Numbered from the stretch's first letter, positions 42,836-52,324 are shown. The stretch is DNA of 64,000 nt from Lachnospiraceae bacterium (GCA_910574805.1 CAJTCV010000010.1:62001-126000), one strand, 5' to 3'. A program made the numbers and translations. The notes: a model not told the origin generated them from the sequence alone.

Positions 42836-44713
42836 CTACAGTTTCTTCACAAAGAGCGCCCGAACCGCATTCAGTACCGCCAGAACCATGACGCCCACAT
42901 CTGCAAACACCGCCAGCCACATATTGGCGATACCCAGCGCTCCCAGGAGCAGGCAGGCGGCTTTAATGCCGATGGCAAACCAGATATTCTCATGGACGAT
43001 CCGCAGACATTTACGTGAGATCCGGACCGCCTTGACAATCTTCAGAGGATCGTCATCCATAAGGACCACGTCCGCCGCTTCGATGGCCGCATCAGAACCC
43101 ATTGCTCCCATGGCAATGCCGATATCAGCCCGGGACAGGACAGGAGCATCATTGATGCCGTCACCCACGAAGGCCAGCTTCCCTTCCTTCCGTTCCAGCA
43201 GCTCTTCCACCTTCTCCACCTTTCCTTCGGGCAGGAGCTCGCTGTACACCTCATCGATCCCAAGCTCTGCCGCCACCTGTCCGGCAACGGACTCTGTATC
43301 GCCGGTCAGCATGACTGTTCTTGTCACTCCCGAAACTCTTAAAGCTTCCACTGCCTCTTTTGCATGAGGTTTGATCATATCCGAGATCACAATATGACCG
43401 GCATATGCGCCGTCAATAGCCATGTGAATGATGGTCCCCGTATGATGGCACTCCCTGTATTCGATCTGCAGACGCTTCATGAGCTTCGCATTGCCCGCCG
43501 CCACCCTGTGACCGTCCACGCATGCGGTCACTCCATTCCCGCTGATCTCCTGAATATCTGTCACTCTGGACCGGTCCACGGGGCTGCCGCAGGCCTTCTG
43601 AAGGCTTTTGCTTATGGGGTGGGATGAGGCGCTCTCCGCAAGCGCGGCATACTCCAGAAGCTTCTCCCGCTCCATCTTATTATGATGGACTGCATTGACT
43701 TCAAAAACCCCCTGAGTCAGCGTACCGGTCTTGTCAAATACAACGCATTTCACCTGAGACAGCGTCTCCAGATAATTGGAGCCTTTGACCAGAACTCCCG
43801 CATTGCCGGCCCCGCCGATCCCCGCGAAGAAACTTAAAGGGATACTGACCACCAGCGCACAGGGACAGCTGATGACCAGGAAGGTCAGAGCCCGGTAGAC
43901 CCAGTCCCCAAGATCCGCCGGAAGCCCCATAAGCCCCATTCTCACCAGAGGCGGCAGAAACGCCAGCGCAAGGGCGCTGTAGCAGACAAACGGCGTGTAG
44001 ACCCTTGCAAACTTCGAGATAAAATCCTCAGACTTTGACTTTCTGGAGCTGGCATTTTCCACCAGGTCCAGAATCTTCGATACAGTGGACTCTCCAAATT
44101 CCTTTGTGGTCCGGATCTTCAGCACTCCGGTCAGATTGATGCAGCCGCTGATCACCTCTTCTCCCGGCTCCGTACTGCGGGGCACGCTTTCCCCGGTCAA
44201 CGCGCTGGTGTTCAGGCTGGAGCTTCCCTCCACTACTACTCCGTCGATGGGGATCTTCTCCCCCGGCTGTACGAAAATGATGTCCCCGATCTCCACCTCG
44301 TCCGGATCCACCTGCACCAGCGATCCGTCCTGCTCCACATTGGCATAGTCCGGACGGATATCCATCAGCTCGCTGATGTTCCTGCGGCTTCTGCCCACTG
44401 CGTAACTCTGGAACCACTCTCCCACCTGATAGAACAGCATGACGGCAATGGCCTCCGTATAATCTCCGTCCTGATACACGGCCAGCGCCATGGCGCCCAC
44501 CGTCGCCACCGCCATCAGGAAATTTTCGTCGAACACCTGACGGTTTCGGATCCCTTTCCCCGCCTTGATGAGAATGTCGTATCCGATGATCAGATACGGA
44601 ACCAGGTACAGCAGAAAGCGCACCAGTCCCCGCACCGGAAGGAAATTCATGAGAATCATCAACGCTGCCGCGGCCAGAATCCGGATCAGCATCTTTTTCT
44701 GCTTCTTATTCAC
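42836..44713 (-). CDS. cadA: Zinc/cadmium-transporting P1B-type ATPase
   Basis: 625 residues; pumps Zn2+/Cd2+ (or related) out of the cell. Eight membrane helices, metal site CPC in LVISCPCALVVSIPLSFF, phosphorylation motif DKTGTLTQG, TGES, GDGINDAP. There is no N-terminal heavy-metal domain; it appears as a separate protein encoded upstream. GTG start at 44713 follows AAAGGGGGCATGGCCT. Same operon as the HMA protein. Confidence 0.93.
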   Translation of the reverse strand: MNKKQKKMLIRILAAAALMILMNFLPVRGLVRFLLYLVPYLIIGYDILIKAGKGIRNRQVFDENFLMAVATVGAMALAVYQDGDYTEAIAVMLFYQVGEWFQSYAVGRSRRNISELMDIRPDYANVEQDGSLVQVDPDEVEIGDIIFVQPGEKIPIDGVVVEGSSSLNTSALTGESVPRSTEPGEEVISGCINLTGVLKIRTTKEFGESTVSKILDLVENASSRKSKSEDFISKFARVYTPFVCYSALALAFLPPLVRMGLMGLPADLGDWVYRALTFLVISCPCALVVSIPLSFFAGIGGAGNAGVLVKGSNYLETLSQVKCVVFDKTGTLTQGVFEVNAVHHNKMEREKLLEYAALAESASSHPISKSLQKACGSPVDRSRVTDIQEISGNGVTACVDGHRVAAGNAKLMKRLQIEYRECHHTGTIIHMAIDGAYAGHIVISDMIKPHAKEAVEALRVSGVTRTVMLTGDTESVAGQVAAELGIDEVYSELLPEGKVEKVEELLERKEGKLAFVGDGINDAPVLSRADIGIAMGAMGSDAAIEAADVVLMDDDPLKIVKAVRISRKCLRIVHENIWFAIGIKAACLLLGALGIANMWLAVFADVGVMVLAVLNAVRALFVKKL

Positions 44714-44764
44714 AGGCCATGCCCCCTTTCCGCTTTACCCCGGCTGATACGCCGGGCCGAAATA

Positions 44765-44983
44765 TCAGAGAAATACCTCGCAGTCGTCCTCGACTTTTTT
44801 ACAGTTGGCCCGGACCTCCTGCATAACCGCCTTCGGATCCTGACCGTCTTCAAATTCCACGCTCATTTTAAGCGTCATGAAATTCACAGTCGCGTTTTTT
44901 ACCCCGTTTGTCTTCCTTGCTGCATCCTCCATCTTGTTGGCGCAGTTGGCACAGTCCACATCGATCTTGTACGTCTTTTTCAT
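44765..44983 (-). CDS. Small HMA metal-binding protein
   Basis: 72 residues, one complete heavy-metal-associated fold: KIDVDCANCANKMEDAARKTNGVKNATVNFMTLKMSVEF with the CxxC metal site at residues 11-14. Acts like the missing N-terminal domain of the ATPase, or as its metallochaperone. First gene of the operon; GAAAAGGAGAACGGGAAC before the ATG; an inverted repeat overlies the transcription start. Confidence 0.92.
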   Translation of the reverse strand: MKKTYKIDVDCANCANKMEDAARKTNGVKNATVNFMTLKMSVEFEDGQDPKAVMQEVRANCKKVEDDCEVFL

Positions 44984-45017
44984 GTTCCCGTTCTCCTTTT
45001 CACAGTAATGCTTATAA

Positions 45018-45073
45018 TTAAACGAATATTTAATTGTTTAATTCTATTATACACACATTCAGGAAAAATGCAA
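45018..45073 (-). promoter_or_regulatory. Promoter of the HMA-cadA operon with SmtB/CadC-type inverted repeat
   Basis: Minus strand TTGCAT (45073-45068), 16-bp spacer, TATAAT (45051-45046), then a 24-bp imperfect palindrome with arms TTAAACAATTAA/TTCGTTTAA (45041-45018) over the start of transcription. The layout suits ArsR/SmtB repression; such a regulator is encoded 8 kb away at 52512. Confidence 0.65.
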
Positions 45074-45087
45074 CTGTTTTCTGCCTG

Positions 45088-45138
45088 AAAAAACAGAAGG
45101 GAGACTCTCCTGCCGCGGAAAGCCTCCCTTCTGTTTTT
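45088..45138. terminator. Terminator after the sialic acid operon
   Basis: Hairpin AACAGAAGGGAG...CTCCCTTCTGTT flanked by A- and T-runs on both sides. Confidence 0.85.
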
Positions 45139-45183
45139 TGTGCTTTTGCCGCCCGCCCGTATACGGACCCGGCTGCCGCACAC

Positions 45184-46095
45184 TCAAAGTCCTGCAACTG
45201 CCTCATCAATCATCTTTCTGCATGCGCGGATCTTCGGCAGATCCTCCTCTGACACGTTGATCAGGGGAGCGCGCACGCCGCCGATGTCCATACCGTTCAT
45301 TCGGAGAATTTCCTTGATGACCGCGTACATGTTCGCCCGGCAGGAGCAGAGTGCGCCGATGATCTCATTTGCCTTATACTGCAGCTTCCCGGCATCCTCC
45401 ATGCGTCCCTCCCGGAACGCTTGGTCCATGGCCAGATACAGCTCCGGCATGGCTGCGTAGGTGCCTCCGATGCCTGCTGCCGCGCCCATGGCCCTGCCGC
45501 TGACAAACTGCTCGTCGGGACCGTTGAACACCACCCAGTCCTCGCCGCCTGCCGCCCGGAAGATCTGAATATCCTGCACCGGCATGGAAGAATTCTTGAC
45601 GCCGATGACTCTTGGATTTTCCCGCATCTTCTGAAGCAGCGGAAGCGTCAGGCTCACGCCGGCCAGCTGGGGAATATTGTAAATGATAAAATCCGTATCC
45701 GGCGCCCCTGCACTGATGGTATTCCAGTATTCTGCAATGGCATACTCCGGCAGATGGAAATAAATGGGCGGGATGGATGCGATGGCGTCCACACCCAGGC
45801 TCTGGGCATGGGCTGCCAGCTCCACACTGTCTCTTGTATTGTTGCACGCCACATGAGCGATCACCACAAGCTTTCCTCCGGCTGCCTCCATGACATTTTC
45901 AAGGAGAAGCTTACGCTCTTCCACGCTCTGATAGATGCATTCTCCGGAGGAGCCGCCCACATACAGGCCCTGCACTCCCTTTTCCATCAGATATCCGGTA
46001 AACTGTTTCGCACGCTCCCCGCTTACGGACCCGTCCTCTTCATAGCAGGCGTAAAAGGCGGGAAAGATCCCTCTGTATTTCTCTGTACGGCTCAT
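45184..46095 (-). CDS. nanA: N-acetylneuraminate lyase
   Basis: Splits Neu5Ac to ManNAc and pyruvate. 303 residues of the DHDPS/NAL TIM-barrel family; GSSGE carboxylate-binding loop (about 48-52), YNIPQ with the catalytic Tyr, and GVKNSS with the Schiff-base Lys near residue 165. Those sets match the NAL branch better than DapA. ATGA overlap with the upstream oxidoreductase gene indicates coupled translation. Last gene of the transporter-oxidoreductase-lyase operon; nanE and nanK are not in the window. Confidence 0.92.
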   Translation of the reverse strand: MSRTEKYRGIFPAFYACYEEDGSVSGERAKQFTGYLMEKGVQGLYVGGSSGECIYQSVEERKLLLENVMEAAGGKLVVIAHVACNNTRDSVELAAHAQSLGVDAIASIPPIYFHLPEYAIAEYWNTISAGAPDTDFIIYNIPQLAGVSLTLPLLQKMRENPRVIGVKNSSMPVQDIQIFRAAGGEDWVVFNGPDEQFVSGRAMGAAAGIGGTYAAMPELYLAMDQAFREGRMEDAGKLQYKANEIIGALCSCRANMYAVIKEILRMNGMDIGGVRAPLINVSEEDLPKIRACRKMIDEAVAGL

Positions 46096-47192
46096 AAGAT
46101 CTCCTCCATTTTCACCACGCGTCCTTCCCGGCAGGACCTGGTGCAGGCGTCGGCGGTGGCGATGGCCTCTCTTGCCGCCACGCCGTTTAAGAGCTTCTCA
46201 AATTCTTTCTCAGGCTTCATCCCATGCATGATATCGTTCAGATACTTCATCTCCTTCACGATCAGGCCGTGAAGCCACAGGGGGGGAAGCTTATCCGGAT
46301 TGCCGTACTGAATCGCGCCGTCCATCTCCGTCCCGTGGTAGATCGCCGTCCGGTTGGCATCCTCCGCCTCGTTCTCATGGAGCAGCGAATGAACTTCCTT
46401 TCCGTCCACCTTCAGGGTCACGCCCGCGTCGAACATATCCAGTTTGATCGCGCCTCTGGAACCCTGGATCAACAGATAGTGCTCCGGCCAGTGGAATGCA
46501 GATCCCCACTCCAGAACCGCATAACGGTTATCGGAGAATTTCATATTGATAAAGATCATATCGTCCTCATCGCCGAACTCCTCGCCTCTGTGAGCCACGT
46601 TGTCCGCATTCATATATACCGTCTCCGGCATGCCGCCCATGATGAACTGCACACAGTCCAGCTCATGAATGTGATGATACAGATGTCCGCCGGACTTTTC
46701 CCTTATCTTCTTCCAGGATACGGAGGTCTGTACATCCTCCCATCCGTTTCTGGCTGAATGGCAGTACAGCACCTTTCCGATCACGCCGTCATTGATCAGC
46801 TCCTTGGCATGATGTACGCCGTTGAAGAAGTTCATAATATGCCCTGCCATGAATATCACATGATTCTCTTCACATGCCTTCACCATGGCATCGCAGTCCT
46901 CGTAGCAGAGCGCGATGGGCTTTTCACAGAAGACATTCTTTCCATGCTGCGCCGCCTTGATGACCGGTTCCTTGTGCAGATAGTTGGGCGTCGCGACGAT
47001 GACACAGGAGATGTCCTCCCGTTCCACCAGCTCATCCAGGCTTTTTGCTTCGTCACAGCCCAGCTCCTCTGCGATTTTTGCTCCGTTGTACGGATCATAC
47101 ACCACGGTCACCTTCGCATCCTCCTGCTCATTCATGACCCGCGCCAGATCCGCGCCGAAATATCCTGCTCCTGCCAGACCATATTTTACCAT
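46092..47192 (-). CDS. Gfo/Idh/MocA oxidoreductase, probable 2,7-anhydro-Neu5Ac converter (NanOx-like)
   Basis: 366 residues: N-terminal Rossmann fold (YGLAGAGYFGADLARVMNE; IVATPNYLHKEPVIKAAQHGKNVFCEKPIALCYEDC with EKP) and a C-terminal domain with HLYHHIHELDCVQFIMGG. In Ruminococcus gnavus a family member (NanOx), located with an ABC importer and NanA, turns 2,7-anhydro-Neu5Ac into Neu5Ac by a hidden redox cycle. The same gene order here makes that the best proposal, but residue-level proof needs alignment. RBS CAGGAGGATAATAAA. Confidence 0.85.
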   Translation of the reverse strand: MVKYGLAGAGYFGADLARVMNEQEDAKVTVVYDPYNGAKIAEELGCDEAKSLDELVEREDISCVIVATPNYLHKEPVIKAAQHGKNVFCEKPIALCYEDCDAMVKACEENHVIFMAGHIMNFFNGVHHAKELINDGVIGKVLYCHSARNGWEDVQTSVSWKKIREKSGGHLYHHIHELDCVQFIMGGMPETVYMNADNVAHRGEEFGDEDDMIFINMKFSDNRYAVLEWGSAFHWPEHYLLIQGSRGAIKLDMFDAGVTLKVDGKEVHSLLHENEAEDANRTAIYHGTEMDGAIQYGNPDKLPPLWLHGLIVKEMKYLNDIMHGMKPEKEFEKLLNGVAAREAIATADACTRSCREGRVVKMEEIL

Positions 47193-47308
47193 TTTATTAT
47201 CCTCCTGTTTTAAAATTTATTTCAGCGCTCAGTCCCCGTACACACGTTCCAGACTGAGGCTGTATGTTATATTTCTGCCCTTTGTCTTCCATACCCCGGC
47301 TGCAGCCT

Positions 47309-48151
47309 TTATTTTACTGCGCCTTCTGTCATTCCGCCGGCAATATACTTCTGTATGAAACTGAAGAACACCACCGATGGAAGCACGACCACCATACAGG
47401 CAGCCATCATATCGCCCCAGTTGAGTACATCTGCGCCCTGCATCGTATGCAGTTTGATGGACAGCGTCGTGATGCTGGAGCTGCTGGTCAGAATCAATGC
47501 ATACAGAAATTCATTCCACGCATTGATGAACATATAGATCGCCGTGGACACCAGTCCGGGCGCCACCAGAGGCAGCACAACTCTGACAAAGGTCTGGAGC
47601 CTCCCCGCCCCGTCGATCCTGGCCGCTTCCTCGATGCCGATGGGCACCGTCTTGAAAAATCCCACCAGAAGCCAGACCGCATAGGGCACGTTGAAGGACA
47701 GATAGACCAGAACCAGACCGAGTCTTGTATTCGTAAGCCCCAGCTTTCCCATGACCACCGCATAGGGAATTACCAGCACAATGGCCGGGAACATATAGGT
47801 CATGATCAGAAGCTTCGACATCATATTTCCCAGCTTCGGAAAGAACCGCACGATGCCGTACGCCGCCAGAGACGAGATCACGGTTGCGATCAGCGTGGTG
47901 GACAGGGAGACCATCAGACTGTTCCTGATATTGGTCCCCAGTCCCAGGTTCACCATTACATTATGGTAATTGGCAAGCGTAAATTTCTGTGGAATCATGG
48001 AAGTGGGATTGGCAAGCAGATCCCCGCTCTCCTTTACCGAGCAGATAAACAGCCACAGAAGCGGAAATGCCGCAAATACTGCAAGAACAGTCACATATGT
48101 ATAGCATCCGATCTCTCCCATACGCCTTTTCAAACGAGTGAGCATGTTCAT
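47309..48151 (-). CDS. Sialoside ABC transporter permease (MalG-like)
   Basis: 280 residues, six membrane segments, EAA loop EEAARIDGAGRLQTFVRVVLPL. Start ATG 48151 overlaps the preceding stop as ATGA and has AAAGGAGGCGGATTC; upstream in-frame Met is less likely. A 117-nt gap with a hairpin (CAGC-CTCAGTC/GACTGAG-CGCTG) separates it from the oxidoreductase gene. Confidence 0.93.
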   Translation of the reverse strand: MNMLTRLKRRMGEIGCYTYVTVLAVFAAFPLLWLFICSVKESGDLLANPTSMIPQKFTLANYHNVMVNLGLGTNIRNSLMVSLSTTLIATVISSLAAYGIVRFFPKLGNMMSKLLIMTYMFPAIVLVIPYAVVMGKLGLTNTRLGLVLVYLSFNVPYAVWLLVGFFKTVPIGIEEAARIDGAGRLQTFVRVVLPLVAPGLVSTAIYMFINAWNEFLYALILTSSSSITTLSIKLHTMQGADVLNWGDMMAACMVVVLPSVVFFSFIQKYIAGGMTEGAVK

Positions 48152-49044
48152 GAATCCGCCTCCTTTTCCCATTTATTCAGTACACAGAAGTAAGCCGCAC
48201 AGATCGTGAGCAGGATGATCAGAAGAATCACCGCAGCTGCAGAAGATCTTCCCACGAACTTGTTGACCCAGCCCAGATTGTAGATATAGATGGGCAGCGT
48301 CGTGGAGACATTGGCCGGGCCGCCTCCTGTAATCATGTAAATAATATCAAAGCTGTTGAATACCCAGATGGTCCGAAGCACCACCAGAAGCCCGATCACG
48401 TTCCTGATATGAGGCAACGTGATGTACCAGAACATATGCAGTTTCCTGGCGCCGTCGATCTGCGCCGCCTCATACTGATCCTGAGATACGGTCTGCAGGG
48501 CTGCCAGCACATTGACCATAATCAGCGGGAAACCGAACCATACATTGACCACGACCAGCGTCGGCATGACCAGATCCGGAGTAGACAGAAACTGCGGAAG
48601 CTGACCGGTAATGCCCATCTGCGTCAGCAGCGTCGGTATGAAGCCGTAGATCCCGTTCAGGAGCCATTTCCAGATGATGGCAATGGCAATGGTGGGAAAC
48701 GCCCACGGTATAATCAGAAGGATCCGGTATACCTGTCTTGCCACTTTATTTTTGATGCTGTTCAGCGCCAGAGCCGCTGAAAATCCAATCAGCATCTGGA
48801 ACAGCAGACTGAGCACCGTCCACTTTACCGAAGTCCACAGGGCCAGCCAGAAATCCGGATCGGTCAGGATCGCCGTATAATTGGACAGACCCCTGATCCC
48901 GTAAGTGGACTTGATCAGTGTCTTGTTGGTAAAACTGTAGAAAACCTGCGAGCCCAGCGGATAGACAAACAGACAGATGACCAGCGCAATGGCGGGCAGC
49001 ACCCACAGCCAGCGTCCATAGTCTTTTTTTACTTTATATTTCAT
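48148..49044 (-). CDS. Sialoside ABC transporter permease (MalF-like)
   Basis: 298 residues with six membrane segments and EAA loop YEAAQIDGARKLHMFWYITLP. ATG 49044 is preferred (TGGAGGA 7 bp upstream) over 49050, which is too close. No ATPase is encoded here; a shared MsmX-type ATPase is assumed. Confidence 0.93.
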   Translation of the reverse strand: MKYKVKKDYGRWLWVLPAIALVICLFVYPLGSQVFYSFTNKTLIKSTYGIRGLSNYTAILTDPDFWLALWTSVKWTVLSLLFQMLIGFSAALALNSIKNKVARQVYRILLIIPWAFPTIAIAIIWKWLLNGIYGFIPTLLTQMGITGQLPQFLSTPDLVMPTLVVVNVWFGFPLIMVNVLAALQTVSQDQYEAAQIDGARKLHMFWYITLPHIRNVIGLLVVLRTIWVFNSFDIIYMITGGGPANVSTTLPIYIYNLGWVNKFVGRSSAAAVILLIILLTICAAYFCVLNKWEKEADS

Positions 49045-49110
49045 CTCCATTCCTCCAGAGTTTCCGATACCGCCGGGAAAGAAAATGTTTCTCCCGGCCG
49101 TTCTCTTTGC

Positions 49111-50481
49111 TTAGTTGATCATCATGTCAAAGATCTCGTTCAGCTGATCCTCCGCGCTCTTCGCGGCAGTCTCCACATCCGTCCCGTTGGTGATGATGTC
49201 CTGGAACATGGCCTCGATAATTCCCTGAGAGGTCAGATAACTTGCCTGTACGCTTGCTCCATGGTCATCCACACCAATAGCGTTGCCCAGCTCAATGGCC
49301 TCACTGATTACATCCACTGCATTGCTGTAGAACTGAACCGTCTCATTGGATCTGTAGGCTTCCGTCTCAGAGATGCCGGCCACGGCCGGAATCATGCCTA
49401 CCGGTACTGCCTCCAGGAACGGAATATAGTTCTCTTCCTGCAGAAGCCAGGCGACAAACGCCTCGCAGATCTCCGGATGCTCGCTCTTTTCCCAGATCAC
49501 CAGCGGAATATGCGTCGCCTCCGCGCTGTAGTCCGGATCGTCGGCATGGATCTTCGGCAGCGGAGCCGCATCTACAAATTCCGCGATCTCCGGCGTATTG
49601 GACTCCACTCCGCTGATCATAAAGCCGGAATTGAAATCAAATGCCGTCTTGCCCTGATAGAACAGCGTCGCATGATCCAGCACCGTATAATTGATGGTCT
49701 CCGCCGGCGAACAGTTCTTATATACATCAACCCAGAAGTTAATGCCTTCAATTGCCAGATCGCTGGTCAGATTCACCGTCAGATCATCGTTCAGAAGGCT
49801 CCCGCCCCCGCTGGTCACATAATAGTTCAGATACCGCGTTCCCAGAAGATCATTGGTACTGCAGGAAAATGCTGCACCGTAGGTATCGTCATCCGTCAGT
49901 TTTACCGCCAGGTCATAGAACTCCTGCCAGGTCTCCGGAACCTCTGCGCCTATGGCATCCAGCAGATCGTGACGGTACCACATAACCTGCGCATGGGAAT
50001 AATACGGAATTCCGTAAGTGCTGCCGTCCCAGGTCATATCTCCCAGCGCCTTTTCTGAAAATCTGTCTCTTCCAAAGGAATCCAGGAAACGGTCTGCAGG
50101 CGCGGCCACCTCCGCATTGATCATCTCCACCACTTCTCCGGTATTCTGCGCCGTACTCAGATCCGGCAGGTCGCCGGTCGTAATGCCTGCATTCCACTTG
50201 GTGTTGAAGTCACCCCAGGAATAGGTCTCGATATTGATCCTGACTCCTGGATGAAGCTTCATAAAAGAATCTGCAGCCGCCTGTACCGCGTCCATACGGG
50301 CGCCCTGCGTAAAAGAATGCCAGAATGTAATCTCGCCTTCCAGCTCCCCGTCTGCCGCAGCCCCTGCCGAAGCGTCAGCAGCCGGAGCTCGAGTCTCTGT
50401 CTCCGTTTCTCCCCTGCAGCCCGTCAGCGCCGCCGCCAGCATGGTACATGCCAATGTTGTTGCGATCCATTTTCTCTTCAT
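49111..50481 (-). CDS. Sialoside ABC transporter substrate-binding lipoprotein
   Basis: 456 residues; lipobox AALTGCRG (Cys21) after a basic/hydrophobic signal. Family-1 solute-binding protein: GEITFWHSFTQGARMDAVQAAADSFMKLHPGVRINIETYSWGDFNTKWNAGITTGDLPDLSTAQ is the canonical opening, YGIPYYSHAQVMWYRHDLL follows. ATG 50481 follows AAAGGAGGATTAT. First gene of the operon; its binding preference for 2,7-anhydro-Neu5Ac over Neu5Ac is a guess from the neighbouring NanOx-like gene. Confidence 0.92.
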   Translation of the reverse strand: MKRKWIATTLACTMLAAALTGCRGETETETRAPAADASAGAAADGELEGEITFWHSFTQGARMDAVQAAADSFMKLHPGVRINIETYSWGDFNTKWNAGITTGDLPDLSTAQNTGEVVEMINAEVAAPADRFLDSFGRDRFSEKALGDMTWDGSTYGIPYYSHAQVMWYRHDLLDAIGAEVPETWQEFYDLAVKLTDDDTYGAAFSCSTNDLLGTRYLNYYVTSGGGSLLNDDLTVNLTSDLAIEGINFWVDVYKNCSPAETINYTVLDHATLFYQGKTAFDFNSGFMISGVESNTPEIAEFVDAAPLPKIHADDPDYSAEATHIPLVIWEKSEHPEICEAFVAWLLQEENYIPFLEAVPVGMIPAVAGISETEAYRSNETVQFYSNAVDVISEAIELGNAIGVDDHGASVQASYLTSQGIIEAMFQDIITNGTDVETAAKSAEDQLNEIFDMMIN

Positions 50482-50594
50482 ATAATCCTCCTTTTGTTGA
50501 AAATGAAAAACCTCTTCACAGCCTTTGTTATTTTTGCTGTTTCTACGAGTAGTATATCCGTTTTTTTTATGCAATTCTATTCATAAAATACGCA

Positions 50595-50622
50595 ATAATA
50601 GCACAAATCAATTGTTTTTCAA
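50595..50622 (-). promoter_or_regulatory. Candidate promoter of the sialic acid operon
   Basis: Minus strand TTGAAA (50622-50617), 16-bp spacer, TATTAT (50600-50595), 114 bp before the lipoprotein start. The 337-bp gap to the AraC gene also holds a terminator and poly-T rich DNA. Confidence 0.5.
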
Positions 50623-50679
50623 TCCTTTTTTATTTCATTTTTAGAAAGAACATACATCAGCTATATGGTAAAAATGCAC

Positions 50680-50719
50680 AAAAAAGATGGCATTTTCCAT
50701 AAAAAATGCCATCTTTTTT
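50680..50719. terminator. Strong hairpin terminator
   Basis: AAAAAGATGGCATTTT / AAAATGCCATCTTTTTT with CCAT loop. It ends the AraC gene transcript (minus strand) and reads in both directions. Confidence 0.85.
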
Positions 50720-50818
50720 GTCAGACCTTTACAAAACCAAAGATCGCAGACTGGTTTCCTCCTCCTGCAGTTGTACTGTTCTGTCGCCTGAAACCAGCAC
50801 AAAACGCTTATTTTGCCC

Positions 50819-51691
50819 TTATTCTCTTGCCGTATCCCGATACTGCTTCGGCGTCATACAGAAGTATTTCTTAAAGATCCGGATAAAATAATTAACGTCG
50901 TTATACCCGAGCCCATAGGCGATATCGCTTACATTGTCCCCGGACACCAGAAGTCTTCTGGCCGCCGCCATCACACGGATCTCATTCAGATATTCGGAAG
51001 GCTTCTTTCCCACCTGCTGCCGGAACAGCGTCCGGAAACGGGACTCGCTGAGTCCTGCCATCCCGCTCATCTTCCGGACCGAGCATTCCTCGGCGGGATG
51101 CATGTTCAGATAATCCACCACCAGCTGAATCCGGGAATCCATCCGGTTGTTCGACTTCTGGATCCGGATCTTAAGCTTCTCCAGAGAATATTCTTCTTCC
51201 GCCATCCTGTACCTGCCGTCCGTCCGCACCGAGGTCTTCCCCTGAGACACGGCATATCCGATCAGGATATCCAGATATCCCCGCACCCAGAACATCTTGG
51301 ACTGTTCCTCCGTCCGAATCCAGTGATAGATATTTTCAAAATAACTTCTGGCCTGGCCGTCCGGATCCCTGATCACGTTTGGAATGTGATAATAGTCCTC
51401 CAGAATATTGCCGCCTCCATAGGACACCGACGCTGCAAAACGCACGCTGTAAAATTCAATTTCATCCCCCAGCGCATGACAGGAAAGAGTGCTGTTCTGC
51501 GGCAGATAGATGATCTCTCCCGGATGTACCTCCAGCTCTTTTCCATCCACAAAAAACGCCGCGGTTCCTTTTGTAATATACCGGAACATGTTATACGGCA
51601 GCCGGCTCTCCGGATAGACCCAGCTCCGCCCAAAAGAATAAAGATCAATAAATAAAAAATTAAATCTTACATCATTGATATAGGTATTCAT
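50819..51691 (-). CDS. AraC-family regulator of the sialic acid locus
   Basis: 290 residues: an N-terminal cupin-like sensor (VHPGEIIYLPQNSTLS) and a C-terminal double helix-turn-helix (CSVRKMSGMAGLSESRFRTLFRQQVGKKPSEYLNEIRVMAAARRLL; VSDIAYGLGYNDVNYFIRIFKKYFCMTPKQYR). It divides the transporter operon and yhcH. ATG 51691 follows AGGGGGAAAATGGG. Inferred activator of sialoside genes. Confidence 0.92.
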   Translation of the reverse strand: MNTYINDVRFNFLFIDLYSFGRSWVYPESRLPYNMFRYITKGTAAFFVDGKELEVHPGEIIYLPQNSTLSCHALGDEIEFYSVRFAASVSYGGGNILEDYYHIPNVIRDPDGQARSYFENIYHWIRTEEQSKMFWVRGYLDILIGYAVSQGKTSVRTDGRYRMAEEEYSLEKLKIRIQKSNNRMDSRIQLVVDYLNMHPAEECSVRKMSGMAGLSESRFRTLFRQQVGKKPSEYLNEIRVMAAARRLLVSGDNVSDIAYGLGYNDVNYFIRIFKKYFCMTPKQYRDTARE

Positions 51692-51856
51692 CCCATTTTC
51701 CCCCTGATACACCTTATTTTATCGGATTCCGTCCTGCATTTCAACAATTTCGCCTCTAATCTGCTCATTTTATGCTATTATTTGTTATTTCCTCTCTAGG
51801 ATTTCTCATTTTAGACCGCTACAATAAAGGCATAACATCAACAAGGGGGAATGAAA

Positions 51857-52324
51857 ATGATCTTTGATTCTGTCAAAAACAGGGAAAACTACAAAGAGCA
51901 CCCGCTCATCTATCAGGCGCTTTCCTATCTTGGCACTCTGCCGGAAGGCGAGCTGCCCGCTTCCGGCCAGGTCCTGATCCCGGAGGTCCTGTTCTGCAAT
52001 CCGGTGACGCTGATTTCCAGGCCGGAGGAGGAATGCATCTATGAGGCCCATCGGAACTATGCCGATCTTCACTATATTGTGGAGGGCACGGAAGGAATCG
52101 CCACTGCAGACGTATCTGCCCTTCAGGTGACCACGCCATATGACGGGGAGAAGGATATTCTCTTTTTAAAGGGAGAAGAAGACGGACGCTACTATCTGAA
52201 ACCCGGACAGTTCATGGTATGCTGGCCAAACGACGCGCACAAGGTGGCCATCATGCGCGGACAGCCGGAGCAGATCCGAAAGATCGTATGTAAAATCAGA
52301 ATGGAGGAAAGCCTGGAGGCGTAA
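51857..52324 (+). CDS. YhcH/YjgK/YiaL family protein (NanQ-type)
   Basis: 155 residues, a cupin-like small protein with metal-binding-like HRNYADLHYIVEGTE and PNDAHKVAI. Family members of sialic-acid operons (YhcH/NanQ) speed sialate anomer conversion; others act on other sugars. The start MIFDSVKNRENY matches the family and lies 7 bp after AAGGGGGAATG. Divergent from the AraC gene, so the same regulator probably acts on both. Confidence 0.88.
   Translation: MIFDSVKNRENYKEHPLIYQALSYLGTLPEGELPASGQVLIPEVLFCNPVTLISRPEEECIYEAHRNYADLHYIVEGTEGIATADVSALQVTTPYDGEKDILFLKGEEDGRYYLKPGQFMVCWPNDAHKVAIMRGQPEQIRKIVCKIRMEESLEA

Noticed and set aside
47193-47308. Hairpin in the NanOx-permease gap as a fifth member of the 90-nt repeat family
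   Set aside because: It has a stem before the ribosome site but none of the shared blocks (GCATC...GATGC, GTCTGGAAG).
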